The notes beneath the pieces were generated by a model. The model was given only the letters and a program-made list of their open reading frames with translations, did no database searches and had not been told where the DNA came from. From assembly GCA_033063855.1 (NCBI GenBank), contig CP093829.1, positions 21,855,537-21,919,536 on the forward strand: a DNA stretch of 64,000 nucleotides, in the 5' to 3' direction. Shown piece by piece: positions 20,701 through 35,700 of this stretch. This stretch comes from Smittia aterrima (Eukaryota; Arthropoda; Insecta; Diptera; Chironomidae). A program made the position numbers and the translations under genes. Position 1 is the first letter of the stretch. The number at the start of each line of letters is the position of its first letter.

Positions 20701-23700
20701 ATGACTGAGTTTCAAGCTCGAAGAAAATGCAAAACAATCAAATTAATGCTCGCGAAGCGTCTACGATTAAGCCCCCGTGCTTTGTTTGTTTATGATTGCA
20801 CTTTGCTTGCCTTCAATGCCTCGGAAGAACAATGAAAGTAACCGCTAAGGGAAGATAAATCTCCGTGAAGAGAAAGAGAAACTTGCTCGAGACAGAGAAG
20901 CGCCTAATAGAATTCAGTAATAACTTTATCGCCGGAGAACAATAAAGTCGACGTTTTTATGCTCGAAGCATAATTATTCACGCGAATCGTGAATGCGGAG
21001 AAGAGAAAGATGATTTAGGACACGGCTGATGGCTTTGGGAGTCGTCTTGATCGCAGTTGTTATTATTAGTTAAGATTCGCGCTAATGATTTCTTCTTTTC
21101 AAGGCTGTTTCGCTCTTTATTATGTCTTGACGACTCGTTTAAATAAAACTCAAATTCGCTTCGCCAACATTTCGCATGTCGCGTGTGAAAAGACCGTGAA
21201 CTTGACATTGACGACATACATTGAATCGACTAACGGTAAACACGCGTAATTATCTTTTATCGTCGATCGAAACATTGTCGACGACTTCCACGCTTCGCGA
21301 CTCGCAACATTTCCTACAACACATCCAATCCAATTAAAATCTATGTCAGCAGCAATGGATTAATTTCTTTATGATGATCGTAATCGTCGACGACGCAAGT
21401 CTCACATTAAATATTAAAATGAAGCGTTGCGAAGCTTGCATGCAAATCAACATAATCAACGACTTGAAGGTAAATCAAAAACATCGTCGATTTAATGCGA
21501 AATTTCCTGGCATGTTCTAGCTCACTTTCCTGCTTTAATTACACGCTTAGCTGTTCGATAACTTTAAAGTTTAGACTTTCAATTCACGCTACGGTAAAGT
21601 GGAAGCTCTTAGGCACTTAAGTCATGCAATTACGCTGTTTCCGCATCTGTTTTGTTTTAATTATCTGCAAACGAAGTAGAATGAAAAGGGTAAACAAAGA
21701 AACGAGAGAAAGAAAGATTGCCGACGATTAGCTAAGGTGAGAACTGAATGTTTGCGTTTCATTTCATTCCAAGAGAGACTCTTTGCCAACCCCGTGGAGT
21801 TGTTCTCGTTTATCTTCGTCTGACGCAAATTGAAAACAAAAATAAGTCGAAGCTCTTATCACTGATGATCTTTGTGTCAGTCATTTCATTTCAATTTTTT
21901 TTCCTTTCGAAAGGTCTAACATTAACGTTTCACCTTATTCGGAGTTGACCTCAAAACGTTGTGTGCAAGTCTTCATTACGATGATGGACCCGGAAAGTTT
22001 ATTATGTTGTACAAAGTAGTTTGGTGGCAGTTAAGCTCGTGATAGTTTCATTTACATGACGTTAAACAACACTTCATCACGCGACGTGTGTTGTGTCTAG
22101 CGAATATCCACAAATCCTCGTTCATTGCTCCACTTGGAGCGAGTAAGAGCCGCACCGGGACGCCTCGTATGCGTGATTAAACGTAAATAAAAGAAATGAA
22201 AGAAATATTTTTTCCAACAAAGTTTTTTTTTATCTTGTCGTCGTAATGTTTGTGGTTGAAGTTTTGAGGCAAGAACGACACTGAATGCGGGAGTTTGCCG
22301 TGGAAAGCGGTGTCATTCGCTCGACAAGAATGTGAGCATGAGAAATCACGACTAATTGAATCCAAAGTTGCCTTTTTAATGCTCGCTTAACTTTGCTTTG
22401 CACGGACGAGAAAAAAATTGCTTCACTTTCCGTGCTCGAGCAAAATTATAAATTCTCGACTTTCGTTTTCACTTTTTTTATTTTGTCTACACAAAGTAAA
22501 TTTATGTAACGTAGAAAGATTAGCGGTCGCTCGAGAAAAAGTTCAGTTCAGATTCATTACCCACGAACTTAGCGGCGAGGTCTCGTTGTGACTTCTAAAC
22601 ATTTTGCGATCTAATTCCGCGCACGTTTCTGACTGCTCATATTTTATGCTTTCCGGAGGTTGCTTGCATGACTTTGCCGCTCTTTCTACGTCGTGTCTGT
22701 AATTAACTTTAAAGCTCTTTCCATCGCTGATTACTGACATGTTGCGTCGAAGCGAGGGAGGGCAACGAAACCAAAAAAAAAGTGAAAGACGAGTTTAAAT
22801 TTGAGGCATTAATTAGCGCTCGCTGTCGATGGCACACATTTTCGACTCCATGTCGATGAATTTTAAATGAAGTGAAAAGGAGAACCATCTGAGCTTTCTC
22901 GGAGATTTATACGCTGACGTTTAGCAGAACTTCGAAGGCAGCTGTCAAACGCATTGATTTTATTGCTCTAAGCTGGTTGTGGGTGTTCAATCGACATCAA
23001 AGAAGATGAATCTGACTTTTGTCTTGCTAAACAATTTTTTTCTGCTTTCGCTTTTTTCTCTCTCACGACTTAAAGCAGCAAACAAATCGTTTGATTAAAG
23101 ACGAAAATCGTGATGGGACGAGAAGGCTTTCTCCAAACAAATCTTGCCTCATAATTCAACTAAATTGAAAGAACTTCGGCTGCGCTAAATGCCATTAATC
23201 GTATCAGGAAATTTGATCTTCTCAAAAGCTAAATAATTAGTTGAATCCATCAATTTGCCTTCTCTACTTTCAATCGCTTGCATTTCCAGTTCAGTTTTAA
23301 AAACCAATTAACTTCGATTAAGCTATCTCTGCCGATGGTAATTAATGACCTAATTAAACCAAGTGCGCCTATTGAGTTAACTGAGAGCGAAGTAGGAAAT
23401 TTAAAACGCGATTCAACCACGAATTCAGATTTTATCGTCGAACGCGTTTTCGGCTTTGTTGTCGTTGATAACAGCTCGGAGCAGAGTTAAGCGAACGATA
23501 ATGAAAGTTTATTTTTGAAAACAAATAAAAGTAAACCAAATGGATTAATGAACATTTCCCCTTCCAAGAGAACTTTAGTCGAATTTTATTTTGTGTGCAG
23601 TGAAGTTTTCATCTTAATTGTTCATCGTTTAAAGAATTTTTGTTTTGAGATTTCGGATCCGAGGCAATTAACGCGGCATAAGTTAAAGCATCGATTTAGG

Positions 23701-26700
23701 TAGCACCTCTTATAAAACTAGAACGAGATAATTCGTTAAACGTACAAGCGCTTGAGAGTTTTTTTTTGCGAGTTAGCTAAGTTGTTAATTATTTTCACCT
23801 CAACGAGCGGATAAATTGAAAAATGATTGTTGAAAAATTGCGTGTCCAGCGCTCGTGATGGATTTTTAAATTGATGCTAATGAAGATCGCTTGCTAGACG
23901 ACTACAGAATTCCCAGATTTAAAGTAGCACAACATTCTCGTCGACGACGTCGAGAGCTAACCCGTATCAGTCGCAGTTTTATCGAAAAACTTTCAATTTC
24001 CTTTCCCCAATTCTTTTTCATTAACGAGCTGAATTTATCGATTTATGTTCATGAGTTGCCGACATGATGCAGCCTTTTAAAAAACCTTTCAATTTATGAT
24101 AACGACAGAGCCATAATTGTAACGTGTCGATAAACGGTCAGGAGTTAAATTAAAATAAATTCTCGACGGGGCGATTTGATTTTCCTCACACACGACACTG
24201 AACGATTGCGCGCTCTTAAAGTGCCCTAATTAGTATTCCGTGTTGTCGTCGAATGTTTCAACTTCTAGCGATAGCTACAAACTATCGAATCTCGTGAAAT
24301 CTCTTATTATTCATCGCAAGCGATTACGAGCAAACATAATCGGATATTCCATGTTGGCTCTTGATTGCGTGGCATTTCATGAATAATCATCGGGAGTTCG
24401 AGATTCTACTCATTGAGCTTTGTATTTGCTTTTTTGAGCTCGAGGGTTGAATTAGAATTTCAACACAGCAAACGAAAGACGAGATAATCGAGCAATCAAA
24501 GACATTAATTAATTCGTTTTGATACATAAATCGTTTGTTCCCGAACTTGTTCCAGTCTCCATGATCGGATTTTCTAGTTGCTTTGAGTTAAATCCATTTG
24601 TTCATTGCATAAAGTGTCGCATCAGTTGAATCACAAATGAGATTGCACATGAAATGCACGCGAGCTAACATAAGCTCCACGCTTCAATGATTCAAACAGC
24701 AGAAGCAGTGGATAGCAGGAATTTCCTTTCGACTCTCGCTCACAGATGATTTTCCTCATATTAAAAAGTTTTTTTCTTTTCCATTCTGTTGTTCAAATCC
24801 AACAAATGCGGCGTGGGTGAGAGGATGTTATTATTGTCTCTTCATGCTCTGCTCGATGATGCAGCATGAATACAAATTTCATGAAAACTCATCATCTGCT
24901 CGCTTTCCCTTCCTTCGTCGCTTTCTGTGTTTATGTTTGGTGGCTTTTATTTCTTTTATTTCAACAAATAGGAAAATGATGAGATAAACAAATCGTTCAT
25001 CCAGACAATTCAACATGAGAAGCATCGTAGATCTAGAATTTAATGCTTCGCATCAAGTGATTTCTTCAATTGTCGTAAAACTCGCTTCGTTCGTTTTGTT
25101 TATTTTCTTTGAGTGAAATTCTAAAAACATTTGCTTACGCTTGAAGGTCTGATTGTGTAAGCTCTTGCGAAAAGCTCTACATTCAAAGGATGGAAATTGT
25201 ATTTAATTTGAAATCGAAACTCTGATTTTGACGAAAGGAAAATCTCGTAAATTTCTCGCATGATTGAAATTTTATCGCCGCCCGAGGAGCAATTTTCCTT
25301 TCTCGATCATAAATCCTTGAAACGCTTCCGTGCAACGAGGAACTCGCACCAGCAGCGCAGATTGATTTTCGCTTGATGAAAGTTAGAGCTCAGCAGCTGA
25401 TTGTTAATTGCACCTGACGTCTGATAGAAATCAGACTTTCCACGGCCAAGCAAACACGAGCGAAGCTTCGCTCAAGTCACGAATGTTTAATTTTAAAGTT
25501 TCGCATGGTTGCGATCGAAATATCTATTTGTTGTTTATTTATTTTAATAAACAGTCGGATATTGCCTCAATCGAATTACGTTCAGAATTCTATTAAATAA
25601 TTCAAATGTTCCTCTAATGCAGCTGGCATTCGGCGAATGTGTCATTCTAGCGAATAATTCAACGAATTCGATTAAATTTCGAAATCGATATTGTTGCTTT
25701 GTTGTTCAGACGGTTTTATTGACCGGGACCAAGTTCCTCATTCCTCTCCTAGTCCACACTTTCCACTTCATTCATGTAACGATAACGATAATGATAATTT
25801 GTTTACTCATTAGGGAATGAATTTACGAGCGCTTCCATGGCTCTGTAACAACCCTTTTTAATGCAATAAAAATTAACTGCAGTTTAAATGAAACACAGGA
25901 AGAAGAATAAGAGCAACAGCGACACTGGACGTCTGCTCGCAGCATAGAAAGTATGTTGTTGTGATTTTTCCCTCACTTATTGGAGTGGAAAAGCTAATAT
26001 TGTTTTATGAGTAGCCATCATCCGCTACAAACTGGCTTCGATAAATTTTCATGAGTTTAGTCGAGCTTTAATCCGCTTCGTCTGTTGCCGTTCTCTTTCA
26101 TTCTCGGCATGCAAGATAATTCCAACGGAAGCAAAGTCATGAAAGAGAAAAAAAACGAAAGGAAGACTCCGATATATGTTGAACTGCACGCCGAACTGTT
26201 TTGCCATTGAAAGACTTTAAGATGATTAAACGAAAAATCCATTTGTTCCATGTGGTGACTTTGCTTTTTTTCCGGTTCTTGCTTTTTTGAGATTCGTGTT
26301 GGAACTTCAGCTTTTCGGGGAATTACGCAAGTAGTTTTGCAGGCCAACTGTTCGACTTTAATGGACTCAGATTGTCCATAAAAAGACGATGAACTTCTTG
26401 AAAGCAATTAACTTATGTGCGATATTAAAAAGCGATTACCATGAGACACGGAAGGCTCTTGTTTGTTTTGTTCATTCGACTTTGATAAATCTTGAGACGT
26501 CCAGTCGATTCGTCAAGCGACAATGTTTACATCCTCTCTCGATTGCTCATTAAGTGGAGCAACAACCACATCAATTTCCACAAATTACTCAAAGCAATGA
26601 AGTTGTCAATAAGATGGTTGATTCCTGATTATTGAACAAACATTGGAGATTAATTGCAAATGAGATTTCCGACCAACTTATTTGGCTTTTGACTAAAAAA

Positions 26701-26722
26701 TTTCTTTCATTTCTCTTTGTAG
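17760..26722. other. Noncoding, probable large intron of the coiled-coil gene
   Basis: Nine kilobases with no supported gene on either strand. Short frames are not joined by convincing splice signals and show no domain motifs. The region is not repeat-dense by eye. If it is an intron, it is a natural place for enhancers, but I cannot point to one. Confidence 0.45.
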
Positions 26723-26779
26723 ATCAATTATGCTAAATCGTTAAAGAGATTGACGACCTAGAAAGCAACATATTCAAAG

Positions 26780-29700
26780 ATGGAAACAAACGAACACGAA
26801 GAAGTCCACAAATCAGAGTCGGATGGACTTTTGACAGCAACAATCGAAACTCTCGACATCACGAAGCCGATGATGGAATTAAAATTAAATCAAGAAGATT
26901 CTTCTACAAATCAAGAAATTATTCCTGAAGATTCTTCGATTGCTAAAAATGAAGACGAAGCTTCTGAAGTTAAAAATGAGTCGAATGAAAATGCGAAGGT
27001 CAACGGCGATGGAAGTGACAGTGGAGTTGAGTTTGGAGCTTCTTTGACAATCAATGGTGTCTTACAGCGAGCGCTCTCGAGTAACAGCGGTGGATATGCA
27101 AGCAGTTGTGGGGGATTAGAGGACAATATGGGTCAAGTCTCGTGCAACTCGAGCATGATCAGTTATTGCTCGGACACATGCGAGAAAACAAACAACACAA
27201 TTGTTATGAGTCTTGGAGCTCTCGACTTTTATGCGAGTGAAGGTGGAAGTGAATCATCTTCCGTGACAAACGGGCCAACGAATCGAAAACTTAACTGTTC
27301 GTCTAAAAAGAAAGTCGCCATGAAGGAAGTCTCAAACAAATCTCCAAGAAAATCGAATGAATCAACTTCCAGTACTCGATCAAGATCGAAGCCGCCAACT
27401 GTATGCCGTTCCAATACTCTTCCATCAAAATCCGTTGCACCGAACTTAATGACTCGCGAACGAGCGAGATCTCGTGATAAGACGAAGCTCGATCAACCAA
27501 AAAGTCTGATGACAACTTCGTTGACTCGCTCAATGTCCACGAAACGTCCAGCGAAACCAGATTCCTTCCCATGTAGCATTAAAGAAATGAGCTTGTCGGT
27601 ATCCAGCCCTCGCGTGAATTTGTCTCGAACTCCATCATTAACTCGTGGCCATAGAACGCCGTTAGCAACTCCAACCGATGACGGACGTTGGCCTTCAATC
27701 GCACACAAATCAGCAACACTGCGACCAACTCGCGGAAGCTCTGTCGTTCCCGAAGGTCTTATCATTAGAACAAAAATCGGAAATATTCAACTTGACTGCA
27801 AGTCAACATTCGATAAATACGCAACTCTGCCTCGGCAACGAAAGCAAAAGTCAGCTGAAGACCTAACTAAAGTTGGATCACGCAGTAGTTCAGTGTCGCG
27901 TGATCTTTTCTCAAATCGCATGACGAGCTCAATGGCAAAGAGAATGCCCCCGGTCACAAGTTCATTGACACCAGTTAAGTCGCTTCCGAGCTATCCGAAA
28001 ATTGCCAAAAAGCCAGTCGTTGCTAAGACGAAAATATTTCACGAGACGTCAGTTCAAACAGCAATCACGAACAAAGATCTTGATGAGGCTCTTGCTGGAA
28101 ACTTGAAAGATTTGCCTCGCGTTGACGCTGTTGAGATGGCAACCAAAGAAACTCAATCAGATATCCGTGACAAAGAATTAGAGAAGCTACGTCAACAAAT
28201 CGAGAGAATGAGCACTGATCACTCGCAATTGTTGACAAAGCTCAGCGAAAAATCTCAGACAGTATCGCAGCTGGAGCAGGAACTGCTGAAGGAGAGAGAA
28301 GACAAATTGACTGTTCAAAAGGAATTGCAGAACAATACTGAACGTGTGATGCACATGTTGGAATCATTCCAAGCCGGCCCCACAGCGGAAAAGGAAGGCG
28401 ACAGCTTGTTGATGCTCGAGTCTCAGCTGATGATCTCGGGAAGTGTTTTAGAAAAGCAACAAGAGGAAATCATTAAGCTGCAAGGAATTTGTCGTGCGAT
28501 GCAACGGGACATGGAAAAGTCGTTGAAGATTCAAGACAATTTAATTAAGCAGAAGAATGAACTTGAAGAGGAGTCAGCAGAACTGCAAGACTTCCTGCAA
28601 GCAGAGAAAGTCGCATTTATGGAAGCGTTGAAGGAAGCAGAGAATGACAATTATCAGCAGAAAACCAGAATTGCCCAAAGGGAATCAGATTTGGAGCGAC
28701 AGCAAGAAGAGTGTCGAGCTTTAGTTCGAATTTGCGAACAAAGACGGTGAGATCCGTTGAGCGCTTTTGATTGATAGCAGTGAACATTCATTGTTTCTTC
28801 TCTTTACAGACAAGAATATCTTGGAATGCAGACGAAGTATAATGCGCTCGAGGGTCGCAGTAAAGAGCTATTAATGTCACAAAGCTCAGCAGTTTCCGGA
28901 GCAAGCGTTGCACTATCCGGCTTGGGAAATCGACTCGAGTTGCTCGTCGACCAACTCATCTCATCATACAATATTTCCGAGCAGGATTTAGAGGTGAGTT
29001 TGTCGCTTGTTTTAAAATTATGTCAACTGTTGTTAACGCGAGAACGAGGCTTGCGGCCTATTGTCAAATTGTTTCTTTTATGTTCACCGGTTTTTCATTA
29101 ATTGATGTTGAAAAGTTTTTGCAATTCATGCCATCGAAGGAAACCGTTCGTCAATGACGTAAACAACTTTTTATCTTCTTGAAGAGCTTCCCCACTGACA
29201 TCTTTACAAATCCTCAAGCTTTCTCTTACTCCCTCTTGAGGACACGCCTTGGACATTAAAATTCGCTCACGCTTTTCACGTAAACAACGTGACTTATGTC
29301 ATCCCATTAATCTTGTTTTTATCGTTGTAAAAAATCTCACTGTTTACTCATTCACTCGCCTCTCGAACATACGCTTTCCCTCGCTTCACTGTTGCTGCAG
29401 AAAATAATGGCAAACAATTGGAATTCAATCATGCAAAACACATTTTTGCAATGTTGGCAGCGTTAGTGAGAAATTAAGCACAAATTCTGTCTCCGGCTCG
29501 CTATCGTCCCTTGCTACGGCGCCCGCCAGCTAACAGACGTGAAAAAAGTCAATTATTTCGTTTTTTTATCTATCGTCACTCGCTTTTCCTCGCTGTAAAT
29601 ATTTCTCGACGGCTGACAAATACTCAAAGAAGAACTCACGTCGAGCGTAACGATGAGTGAGTGACCAATTGCCTAACAAACCGTTTCGGGAACAGTTTCG

Positions 29701-32700
29701 TTCGCATAATTTCAGACAGCCACAAAATTGAAATCTGATCTTACCCGTAAATGCAATTTCATTTCATTTCATGCTTTAATTGAAAATCCGCAATAAGAAA
29801 TTTCACTCTCACCATAAAATCATTTTTAAATTTTATTTTGCTGCATTTCATAAACATATCAGGTGCATTTCGTACGGTAAGTGGTTATTGGGGTTTGTGT
29901 GAATTTGCTTAAGTGGTTGGGGGATTGGTTTGTGGTTGGAGAAAGATTTATCCAGCGTGAGCTTCACAGTTTCATTTGCATTATGCATGATAATAGAGAA
30001 CCGAATCTGGTTGGAGAGATTTTGCTGCATGGAAGCATTTCAATCGTTTGTGGATTTTCCTTTTATTTAGATTAGAGCAAGTCTCGAATGAATGAAGAAA
30101 ATGTTTATCTTTTGTAGCTTATCTGTACTCAAAGTACAAGAAACTCGAGCGATTGTTGACTTTATTTCATTTGCAATGAACTTATTGGCCACATCATTAT
30201 TAAATTGTTGAGCGATTCAAGACTTCTTTCTCAGCTTCGTCTTGAAGGATTTCTTGTTCGCTTTCGGATTTATTCCATTTCTGAAGAGTTGAATCACCAA
30301 AGAAAGTGTACAAGAGGCCACAAAATATTTGAATTGCTGCACTTATTAGGAAGACATATTTCCAAGGCTCGACGCTGTTTTGTCGTCCTTCAGTTAAGAC
30401 TCCAACGACGTAGGGACTGATGAATCCTGAGGTGTATGTAAAGGTCATCGTTATTCCAACAGTTATGCTCGCAAAGTTTGGGCCGATATCAACCAAAGAC
30501 GCGAGAGAACCACTCGTGATGGCTCCGTTAAGTGTTATTATGATTGCGTAAAAGATTGTTGCGAATATCACGTTGCAGCCAGAAAACGCTAAAGCTAACA
30601 TGAAACATCCATTCATCACCAGACCTAATGAAAAAAGAATTTATCAGAAGCTTCAAAGAATAAGAAAATAATTAAATTTACTTATGAACGTTGCCATTTT
30701 TCTCACGTTAGTTAGAGAGACTTTTGAAAGCATTCGATCGAAAAGCACTGCTGCAAAGTATGAAAATATCGCTCGCAAGTAATAAGGAAATCCAGCGATT
30801 GTTCCTGTCATTTCAAGATTCAAACCATGTACGAGTCTAAAATAACTTGGCGCTTGTGCCATTACCGTTGAAAATGCCCAAAGACTGCCATACTGAGCAA
30901 TTATATTCATCCAAACAGGTCGAGATGTCAAAATTGCTTTCCATGGTACGTCCATTGATAGGCCGCTGGCCTTTGACCTTGAATCTTCCAGAGAATTCAA
31001 AATGTACTCTTTCTCTCTCGGATCGATTCTCGGATGATTCTCTGGCAGATCATAAACGAAATAGAGCCACGAGCAATACCAGATCGTTCCAAATATTCCA
31101 CAGAAATGAAAAACATTTTCCCATGATGAAGTTTGGATGATAAATCCGAAAATCGGATAAGCAACCGCGAAGCCAATTGATGCTCCCATGTAAGAACTTG
31201 TAAACTTGCTGCGCTGTAAATAAAGTTTAGATTACAATGTTAGATTAATTTATAATAATAGAAACCTCGTTTGGAGGAATCCATTGACCAATTAAATGAT
31301 TGATGGCTGGGAATGAAGCGCCGGAAACAAAGCCTTGGAGAATCAAAACAAATATCAAAGCTTTGAAGCTCAGATACGTAGCGATCGGCAACAAAAAACA
31401 CGAAAAACTTGCGAAAAAAAAAGACAGACCAAAAATTATTTTCGTTCCATATTTCTTCGCTAAAATTCCTCCAGGAATCTGAAAATAAGTTTTATTTTAA
31501 ATCATTCGTTAAGCAAACAGTTAATTCTCACTGTACTCAACCAGAAAAGTATAAATGATGCGCCGAGAACTTGGTTCTGCTTACTCGCATCCCATTTAAA
31601 GTTATTCTGGTATTTTATTCCAACGTAATTCAGGAAACGTTTCTCGAACGAAACAAAATTCTTCTCGTTTAAATCCTTCGAGCTCTCATTTCGACTAACA
31701 AACATTGTGAAAGTTTGAACATCGAACGTTGCATTTTTTGCCACGACACATTCAGACACTCCGCCTTGAGTTGTTTTAAACTCGTCACTAATCATGTCCA
31801 CGATTGCTATGTTTATGCTCGAACTGACCATGCTGTTTATCGCAAAGCCTGAAAATGTCAAATACCAAAGAACTGTTCGAGCTTTGACTCCTTTCGTCTT
31901 TTCAATTTCCATTTTTAATTCACTTGAATGCGCTCGCTGACTCAATCAAAATGCGACTGAAGAAATTTTACATTTTTATCTTAACTCAGAAATATGAACC
32001 AAGAGACTGACACATGTAGATCAGTAAATATTAGCAAAATGAATTAATCTTATTATTTGAAGAACTGTTTTTTTTTGTCTACGTTAAATATGGAAAATAA
32101 GAAGTAAAAAACGATGGGAACAATTGTGAAATTGGAAACTCAACATAATTAACATTGTAAAGACTTTTGGCAAATTAAATCTTATCAAATGTTGCGATGC
32201 GACCTTGTAGTTCATTCACTCATAAAATAAAATGCATTTCTCTTGAATCGATTTTCGTTTATTTCACTTGCAATGAGCGATTCAAGATTTCTTTCTCAGC
32301 TTCGTCTTCAATGATTTCTTGTTCGTTTTCTGGCTTGTTCCATTTCTGAAGACTTGAATCACTGAAGAAAGTGTACAAGAGGCCACAAAATATTTGAATT
32401 GCTGCGCTTATCAGGAAGACACATTTCCAAGGCTCGACGCTGCTTTGTCGTCCTTCGGTTAAGACACCTACGACGTAGGGACTGATGAATCCTGAAGTGA
32501 AAGTAATGGCCATCGTGATTCCAGAAGTTATGCCCGCAAAGTTCGGGCTGATATCAACCAATGACGCGAGGGTACCGCTGGTGCAGGTTCCGTTAAGTGT
32601 TATTGCGAATGTGTAAAAGATTGTTGCGAATATCACGTTGCATCCAGAAAACGCCAAAGTTATCATGAAACATCCATTTATCACCAGACCTAATGAAAAA

Positions 32701-35700
32701 AAAAATTATCAGAAGCTCCAAAGTAAATAATTTTAAAGTAAATAGTTTTACATATGAACGTGGCCATTTTTCTCACATTTGTTCTAGAGAATCTGTTAAG
32801 CATTCGATCGAAAATCAGTGACGTTAAATAAGTAAATATCGCTCGCAAGTAATAAGGAAATCCTGCGATTGTTCCTGTCGTTTCAAGGTCCAATCCATGA
32901 ACTAATTGGAAGTAGCTTGGTGCTTGTGCTAACATCGTGGTATATCCCCAAACGCCGCCTAAGTTTGCGATTATATTCATCCAAACAGCTCGAGATGTCA
33001 AAATTGCTTTCCAAGGAACTTTCATCTTCGAGAGATTGCTGTCCTTTGATCTTGAATCTTCCAGAGAATTCAAAATATATTCTCTCTCTCTTGGATCGAT
33101 TCTTGGATGATTTTCTGGCAGATCGTAGACAAAGTAGAGCCACGAGCAATACCAGATCGTCCCTAATATTCCACAGAAATGAAAAACATTTTCCCAGGAA
33201 GAAGTTTGAATGATAAATCCGAAAATCGGATAAGCAACCGCGAAGCCAATTTCAATTCCCACGAAAGAACTTGCAAACCTGCTTCGCTGTAAACAGAGAT
33301 TTAATTACAATGTTAAGACAGTTTAAAGTAATCAAACCTCGTTTGGTGGAATCCATTGACCAATTAAATTATTTATTGCTGGATATGCAGCAGCCGAAAA
33401 AAAGCCTTGGAATATCAAAACAAATATCAAAGCTTTAAAGCTCAGATACGTAGCGATCGGGAGAAAAAAGCACGAAAAACATAAGAGCCAAGAGGAGAGA
33501 CCAAAAATTATTTTCGTTCCATATTTCTTCGCTAAAACTCCTCCAGGAATCTAAAAGATTTTTGGAAGCAATCGATCGTTTAAGAATTTGTTGTAATCTC
33601 ACTGAGCTTAACCAGAAAAGTATAAAAGATGCACCGAGGACTTGATTCTGCTTACTCGCATCCCATTTAAAGTTATTCTCATACTCGATCCCAGAATAAT
33701 TCAGGAATCGCTTCTCAAACGAAATAAAATTCTTTTCCTTTAAATCCTTTGAACTCTCATTTTGACTAACTGAGAATTGTTGAACACTTTTTGCCACGAC
33801 ACATTCAGACACCTCGCCTGGAGTTGTTTTAAACTCGTCACTAATCATGTCTACGATTGCGATGTATATGCTCGAACTGACCATGCTGCTAATCGCAAAG
33901 CCTGAGAATGTCAAAAACCAAAGAACTGTTCGAGCTTTGATTCCTTTCGTTTTTTCAATTTCCATTTTAAGTTCACTTGATCGTATTCGCTGACTTAATG
34001 CGACTGAAGAAATTTTACGTTTTTTTTTATTAAGACTCGAAATACAAACCAAACGACTGACACATGTGGATCAGTAAATATTTTCACAATGAATTAATTT
34101 GAGCTGAATGAAATGCTGAGTACAAACTTATTATTTGAAGAACTGTTTGTTTTTTTTTGTCTACGTTAAATATGGAAAATAAAAAGTAAGAGACGATGGG
34201 AACAGATGTGAAATTAGAAACACAACATTATTATCATTGTCAAGACTTTGTCAGATCAAATTTTATCAAATGTTGCGACTTTGAAGTTCATTCACGCATA
34301 TAATAAAATGCATCTCTCTTGGATCGATTTTCGTTTATTTTATTTGCATTAAACTTATTGGCCAAATCATTATTTAATTTTTAAGCAATACATGACTTCT
34401 TTCTGAGCTTTGTTTTTAAGGGTTTCGTGCTCGCTTTCTGGTTTGTTCCATTTCTGAAGACTTGAATCACTAAAGAAAGTAAACAAGAGGCCACAAAATA
34501 TTTGAATTGCTGCGCTTATTAGGAAGACATATTTCCAAGGCTCGACGCTATTTTGTCGTCCTTCAGTTAAGACACCTACGACGTAGGGACTGATGAAGCC
34601 TGAAGTGAAAGTAATGGCCATCGAGATTCCAGAAGTTATACCCGCAAAGTTCGGGCTGATATCGACCAAAGACGCGAGGGCACCACTGGTGCAAGCTCCG
34701 TTAAGAACAATTACGAATGTGTAAAAGATTGTTGCGAGTATCACGTTGCAGCCAGAAAACGCCAAAGTTATCATGAAACATCCATTTATCACCAGACCTA
34801 ATGAAAAAAGAATTTTATCAGAAGCTTCAATGTAAATAAATAATTAGTTTTACTTATGAACGTTGCCATTTTTCTCACATCTGTTGGAGAAAATTTGTTG
34901 AGCATTCGATCGAAAAGCAGTGACGTTAAAAAGGAAAATATCGCTCGCAAATAATAAGGAAATCCTGCGATTGTTCCTGTCATTTCAAGGTCCAATCCAT
35001 GAACTAATTGGAAATAGCTTGGTGCTTGTGCTAACATCGTGGCATATCCCCAAACGCCGCCTAAGTTTGCAATTATATTGATCCAAACAGGTCGAGATGT
35101 CAAAATTGCTTTCCATGGAACTTTCATCTTCGAGAGATTGTTATCCTTTGATCTTGAATCTTCCAGAGTTTTCAAAATGTACTCTTTCTCGTTTGGATCA
35201 ATTCTTGGATGATTCTCCGGTAGATCGTAAAAGAAGTAAAGCCAGAAGCAATACCAGATCGTCCCTAATATTCCACAGAAATGAAAAACATTTTCCCATG
35301 ATGAAGTTTGAATGATAAATCCGAAAATCGGATAAGCAACCGCGAAGCCAATTTCGATTCCCACGAAAGAACTTAAAAATCTGCTTCGCTGTAAACAGAG
35401 ATTTAATTACAATGTTAAGACAATTTAAAATTGTCAAACCTCGTTTGGAGGAATCCATTGACCAATTAAATGATTGATGGCTGGAAATGAAGCGCCGGAA
35501 ACAAAGCCTTGGAATATCAAAACAAATATCAAAGCTTTAAAGCTCAGATACGTAGCGATTGGCAGTAAAAAGCATGAAAAACAAACGAGCCAAGAGGAGA
35601 GACCAAATACTAATTTCGTTCCATATTTCTTCGCCAAGATTCCTCCAGGAATCTAGAACTTTTTTTTCTTATTAATCGATCATTAAAAAATTTGTTGTAA

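Noticed and set aside
24393..24420. GTTCGAGATTC as a tRNA B box
   Set aside because: No A box at the right distance and no cloverleaf could be drawn.
26057..26407. 116-codon minus-strand frame
   Set aside because: Does not start at a convincing ATG context, has no domain and lies in intron sequence.
27303..27765. Antisense frames across the coiled-coil gene exon 1
   Set aside because: They mirror a strongly coding + strand exon; codon-biased exons often give open antisense frames.
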